From positions 1-9,242 of the forward strand of contig URJQ01000114.1 in the NCBI GenBank assembly GCA_900548195.1: 9,242 bases of DNA, written 5' to 3'. Shown piece by piece: positions 6,386 to 9,242 of the stretch (its first letter is position 1; every line of letters begins with the position of its first letter). The notes under the pieces are model-generated. The model was not told where the DNA came from. It saw nothing but the letters and a program-made list of their open reading frames with translations, and searched no databases. This DNA is from an uncultured Prevotella sp. GTDB lineage: Bacteria; Bacteroidota; Bacteroidia; Bacteroidales; Bacteroidaceae. Position numbers and translations under genes: made by a program.

Positions 6386-6411
6386 AAAAACTCACTACTT
6401 TTGGAGTTTTT
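6386..6411 (-). terminator. Possible weak bidirectional terminator behind the 275-residue protein gene
   Basis: aaaaactc (6386-6393) and gagttttt (6404-6411) are exact complements around a 10-nt loop. On either strand this gives an A-tract, stem and U-tract arrangement. It lies about 117 bp behind the stop of the minus-strand gene at 6528 and just upstream of the next -7 element. The stem has only three G/C-containing pairs at most, so its strength is doubtful. Confidence 0.3.
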
Positions 6412-6527
6412 TTTCATTTTTGTCGCTTCTACAGCAATATTCCGCTCATTCCTATAGTTTATTTATTTTATTTAATGATATTTTATTCCGCAAGACAACA
6501 AAACAGCCGAACACCAACAACCAAATT

Positions 6528-7355
6528 TCACAGACATTGCCCAAGCGCCCAAAGCTCATTGAGCACTCGGTCTTCATAAGTAGCCGAGTTATCTGTAAGT
6601 GTCTGACCACCAAGGATGTCATAATACAAATGCAAAGCTACGGCAGGTTTATAATGCAAATCACGGAAGCGCCCTGCAAGAAACTCCTCACGCTCTATGA
6701 GGTACTCTTTCCACTCAGCATTCTCCAGTAGCGTAAGCATCTTAGTGTAAGGCATTGTCTCCGACCAACGCTCCATCACATCCAACACATCGCCAGATAC
6801 CTTGATGCGAGACAATGCACGCACGACAGGAGTGGGAGGAGGAGCAAATAATGGCTCACCCTCACGAACTATCTGCAAAGGTCTGGCAGTGTCCACCATT
6901 GACCAATGATGCTCACGCGACAAGATTTCACGGTCGATAGGCTCATACTCTAACGTGCCACGAAAAGGAAAACTGAGACTTTCCTTCCACTTCGCATTCT
7001 TCATGTAAGTGGAATAAAACTTTTCCACTGCTGGAGACAATTTGCGAAGCACACGAAGCTCATCATTCGTCTTCTCCATATCACGTTCTGCCATATCGTC
7101 TGGATAGCCATTCATCAAATCGAATAGCAACATATAAGCATACTCATCACTATTGGCAAGGAAATAAAAACGACCACGGAGAAAGTCTGCACGTATCTTC
7201 TGATAAACGTCGAAATCCACAAACTCCACAAAACTCTCCAGTCGCGTAGGCAAACAAAGATGCTTATGCGACAACCTCATATAATGTGGCGTTATCTTCC
7301 TCTTACCAACCTTTTGCCACGGATGGTCAAGAGTCAAAAATTCAAATGTCTTCAT
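6528..7355 (-). CDS. Unrecognised 275-residue protein with internal duplication
   Basis: I do not recognise this family with confidence. The protein has no signal peptide or membrane segment, is rich in charged and aromatic residues, and is probably cytoplasmic. It contains two related segments, residues 50-83 and 217-250, which align without gaps (offset 167) with 12 identities of 34, including FLRGRF/FLAGRF and LFDLMNG/LYYDILGG. A second echo is NAKWKE (about 120) and NAEWKE (212-217). A proline-rich linker (about residue 170, FAPPPTPVV) separates the halves. The helical segments with aromatic and acidic residues remind me weakly of the TerB N-terminal domain, but I would not name it on that basis. 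The ATG at 7355 has a well-placed promoter in front with a short leader. It is divergent from mnmE and ends 312 bp before the ATG of the next minus-strand gene, so it is probably transcribed alone. Confidence 0.7.
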   Translation of the reverse strand: MKTFEFLTLDHPWQKVGKRKITPHYMRLSHKHLCLPTRLESFVEFVDFDVYQKIRADFLRGRFYFLANSDEYAYMLLFDLMNGYPDDMAERDMEKTNDELRVLRKLSPAVEKFYSTYMKNAKWKESLSFPFRGTLEYEPIDREILSREHHWSMVDTARPLQIVREGEPLFAPPPTPVVRALSRIKVSGDVLDVMERWSETMPYTKMLTLLENAEWKEYLIEREEFLAGRFRDLHYKPAVALHLYYDILGGQTLTDNSATYEDRVLNELWALGQCL

Positions 7356-7378
7356 ACGTTATCAGGGGTTTACCCTTG

Positions 7379-7409
7379 CAAAGTTATAAACTTTATCCTG
7401 TTATACAAA
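7379..7409 (-). promoter_or_regulatory. Bacteroidetes-type promoter of the 275-residue protein gene
   Basis: On the minus strand TTTG (7409-7406) is followed after exactly 19 bases by TAACTTTG (7386-7379). This fits the Bacteroidetes -33 TTTG and -7 TAnnTTTG consensus fully. Transcription would start near 7372, about 17 nt before the ATG at 7355. Confidence 0.8.
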
Positions 7410-7424
7410 AATATTCACACAAAA

Positions 7425-7456
7425 TTTCTATTTAAAACCGAAAATGACTATCTTTG
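7425..7456 (+). promoter_or_regulatory. Bacteroidetes-type promoter of mnmE
   Basis: TATCTTTG (7449-7456) followed by C is a perfect -7 element. About 20 bases upstream, tttc (7425-7428) is a one-mismatch -33 element. Transcription would start near 7463, about 16 nt before the ATG at 7479. This supports that ATG over the longer open frame reaching back to 7260, which lies upstream of the promoter. Confidence 0.72.
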
Positions 7457-7478
7457 CATTGACAAAATAAGAAAAAGC

Positions 7479-8807
7479 ATGCAAGATAACACAATTTGCG
7501 CCATCGCTACAGCTAATGGAGGCGCACTCGGCATAATAAGAATATCTGGCCCTAAAGCCATCGAAATAACCGACTGTATATTCCACGGACGACAAACGCT
7601 CAGCCAGGCTAAAGGCTACACACTCCACTATGGAAAGATACAGGACCCGGAAAATGGAGAAATCATAGATGACGTGATGCTCTCCCTTTTCCGTGCGCCA
7701 CATAGTTACACAGGTGAAGACAGCATAGAAATCTCTGCACACGCATCTGCTTACATCCTACAACGCATCTGCCAACTGCTTATCAAAGGCGGATGCTCCA
7801 TGGCTATGCCGGGAGAATACACACAGCGTGCTTTCCTAAATGGAAAACTCGACCTCATACAGGCTGAAGCCGTGGCTGACCTCATAGCAAGCAACTCTGC
7901 CGCTTCACACCATCTCGCTATGCAACAGATGCGAGGAGGAGTGTCAGGCAAACTAACCGAATTGCGCAAGCGATTGCTCCACCTCACTTCTCTGCTCGAA
8001 CTCGAACTCGACTTCTCCGACCATGAAGACCTGGAGTTTGCCGATCGCACAGCCCTACTCTCGCTCGCCAATGACATAAGCCGAGAGATAAAGCGACTCA
8101 GCAATTCTTTCGAGCAAGGCAACGCCATCAAAAACGGTATCCCTGTAGCAATAATAGGAGCACCCAATGTAGGTAAATCTACCCTGCTTAATGCTCTCCT
8201 GCAAGAAGAAAGAGCAATAGTAAGCGACATACAGGGTACCACACGCGACGTCATAGAAGAGACACTCAATATCGACGGCATCCTATTCAGATTTATCGAT
8301 ACGGCTGGAATACGCCACACCACCGACACCATAGAGCAACTCGGCATTGAGCGTTCACGCAAAGCTGCAGAGAAAGCAAAAGTGATAATCCTCATGACAG
8401 AGCCTGGAGTGCCATACCCTGCCATCATGCCATCAGACCATCAGCACGTTATCCACGTCATAAACAAGTCTGATCTCGCAGACATCACAGCCTCAACGGA
8501 TGAATTACACATCTCTGCAAAGCAAGGCACAGGACTCGAAGCTCTCAAGCAAAAACTCAGATCCACCATCCAGCCATCCACCACCGACGAGGTTCTTATC
8601 ACAAATCTGCGCCACAAGACGGCCCTCGACCAGTCACTCGCTGACATCACTGCAGTAATAGAAGCAATGTCCATCGGCATCCCGAGCGACCTCATAGCGG
8701 AAGACCTCCGCCAATGTCTCTCCCATCTCGCAGAGATAACAGGTGGTGAAATCACCACAAACGAAGTCCTCGGCAATATCTTCTCCCACTTCTGCATCGG
8801 GAAATAA
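7479..8807 (+). CDS. mnmE: tRNA modification GTPase MnmE (TrmE)
   Basis: MnmE with MnmG forms the 5-carboxymethylaminomethyl group (or its aminomethyl variant) on wobble uridine 34 of certain tRNAs, using GTP, a folate one-carbon unit and FAD. The 442 residues match family length. The N-terminal folate-binding domain is seen in ICAIATANGGALGIIRISG, followed by the conserved EYTQRAFLNGKLDLIQAEAV helix. The G domain has G1 GAPNVGKST (227-235), a switch region DIQGTTRD (250-257), G3 DTAGIR (274-279) and G4 NKSD (329-332). It ends in FCIGK, with the invariant catalytic Cys at 439. The normally CHG-type motif in the N-terminal domain reads EISAHAS (84-90). The ATG at 7479 fits both the MnmE N-terminus and the promoter; the frame is open back to 7260, but that part would cover the promoter and the divergent gene. 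The HAD gene follows after 2 bp. Confidence 0.97.
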   Translation: MQDNTICAIATANGGALGIIRISGPKAIEITDCIFHGRQTLSQAKGYTLHYGKIQDPENGEIIDDVMLSLFRAPHSYTGEDSIEISAHASAYILQRICQLLIKGGCSMAMPGEYTQRAFLNGKLDLIQAEAVADLIASNSAASHHLAMQQMRGGVSGKLTELRKRLLHLTSLLELELDFSDHEDLEFADRTALLSLANDISREIKRLSNSFEQGNAIKNGIPVAIIGAPNVGKSTLLNALLQEERAIVSDIQGTTRDVIEETLNIDGILFRFIDTAGIRHTTDTIEQLGIERSRKAAEKAKVIILMTEPGVPYPAIMPSDHQHVIHVINKSDLADITASTDELHISAKQGTGLEALKQKLRSTIQPSTTDEVLITNLRHKTALDQSLADITAVIEAMSIGIPSDLIAEDLRQCLSHLAEITGGEITTNEVLGNIFSHFCIGK

Positions 8808-8809
8808 GC

Positions 8810-9242
8810 ATGAGACAGATAGAAACTCTCGTTTTTGATTATGGAGGTGTCATCGTGAACATTGATGATGACTCTGTTGTAAAAGCCATGAAGAGCCTGG
8901 GCGTTACGGCGTTCAAGCGACTAATCCATGTCCGCAAGATCAAGAGACTGATGCACCAATATATTAATGGTCTGGTAGCGGAAGCAGAAACTTTGCAAGA
9001 GATGCTGAACCTTTGCCGCAAAGGAACCTCAACTGAGGATATTGAGAAAGTCCTGGAAAAGCTGTGTGGCAATCTGCCTGAGGAAAGACTGAAGGCATTG
9101 GTCAAGCTTCGGAAGCGGTACAAGGTCTATCTGCTCAGCAATATCAACGACACGCTTTGGCAGAAATCGGTCAGTCAGATGAAGCAACTGGGATATTCCA
9201 CAGACGAGCTGTTTGATGAAGTCTTCCTCTCATACGCCATGC
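8810..9242 (+). CDS. HAD-family hydrolase (3' partial)
   Basis: Putative phosphatase of the haloacid dehalogenase superfamily, cut by the window end after 144 codons with no stop. Motif I is VFDYGGVIVNI: the nucleophile is D10, but the second position, usually Asp, is G12, as in the FDxGGV/FDLGNV subgroup that includes YihX-type sugar phosphatases. Residues about 20-95 form a helical cap. Motif II is YLLSNIN, with S110. The sequence stops (LSYAM) before motifs III and IV, so the active site cannot be completed. The ATG lies 2 bp behind the mnmE stop, so it is almost certainly co-transcribed with mnmE. The substrate is unknown; a link to tRNA modification is not implied. Confidence 0.85.
   Translation, partial: MRQIETLVFDYGGVIVNIDDDSVVKAMKSLGVTAFKRLIHVRKIKRLMHQYINGLVAEAETLQEMLNLCRKGTSTEDIEKVLEKLCGNLPEERLKALVKLRKRYKVYLLSNINDTLWQKSVSQMKQLGYSTDELFDEVFLSYAM

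Noticed and set aside
6420..6731. Plus-strand open frame of 103 codons
   Set aside because: Its 3' two thirds are antisense to the 275-residue protein gene; it has no promoter, and its translation shows no recognisable features.
7260..7478. N-terminal extension of the mnmE reading frame (start at 7260)
   Set aside because: It overlaps the divergent gene and the mnmE promoter, has no MnmE homology, and the family's N-terminus starts at the ATG at 7479.
8810..9242. Minus-strand open frame at 8839-9123
   Set aside because: The plus strand here encodes a HAD hydrolase with motifs I and II and direct coupling to mnmE.

Overview
The window looks like chromosomal DNA of a Bacteroidales bacterium, most likely Prevotella or a close relative. 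Three things point there: promoters of the Bacteroidetes type (TAnnTTTG, in one case with an upstream TTTG at 19 bp), start codons without Shine-Dalgarno sequences, and the protein families present. These families are a secreted protein ending in a 'YDLSGRR...GFYIINGKKYLK' tail, a short 'MKKKNYITPNLIIVS...' peptide, and a large secreted transglutaminase-like protein. I see no phage, IS, CRISPR, tRNA or rRNA sequence.

Layout. (1) Positions 1-1812 (+): the 3' part of a membrane ion-channel gene of the CASTOR/POLLUX type, with two Rossmann-like (RCK) domains and a C-terminal RyR domain; its 5' end lies outside the window. (2) 1841-4474 (+): a large exported transglutaminase-like protein, only 28 bp behind the channel and probably co-transcribed with it. 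An unusual 8-nt-period repeat (consensus ACAACTAA) fills the gap in front of it. The same repeat recurs on both sides of the spacer behind it, where the copies are inverted and make a perfect 27-bp stem. (3) 4796-6216 (-): a two-gene unit of a secreted surface-type protein followed by a 61-residue peptide, converging on the transglutaminase gene. The unit has a leader of about 140 nt containing a palindrome and a hairpin. (4) 6528-7355 (-): an unrecognised 275-residue protein with an internal duplication. (5) 7479-8807 (+): mnmE (trmE), the GTPase of tRNA wobble-uridine modification, divergent from (4) across a 123-bp spacer with back-to-back promoters. (6) 8810 to the window end (+): a HAD-family hydrolase, 2 bp behind mnmE and cut by the window edge.

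The only firmly assigned pathway gene is mnmE. The channel and the transglutaminase-like protein may act together at the envelope, but that rests only on their spacing. The less familiar material is the octamer-repeat family around the transglutaminase gene, the secreted protein/small peptide pair joined by a 15-bp tandem duplication, and the duplicated orphan protein. These are leads; nothing here is proven to be a new system.
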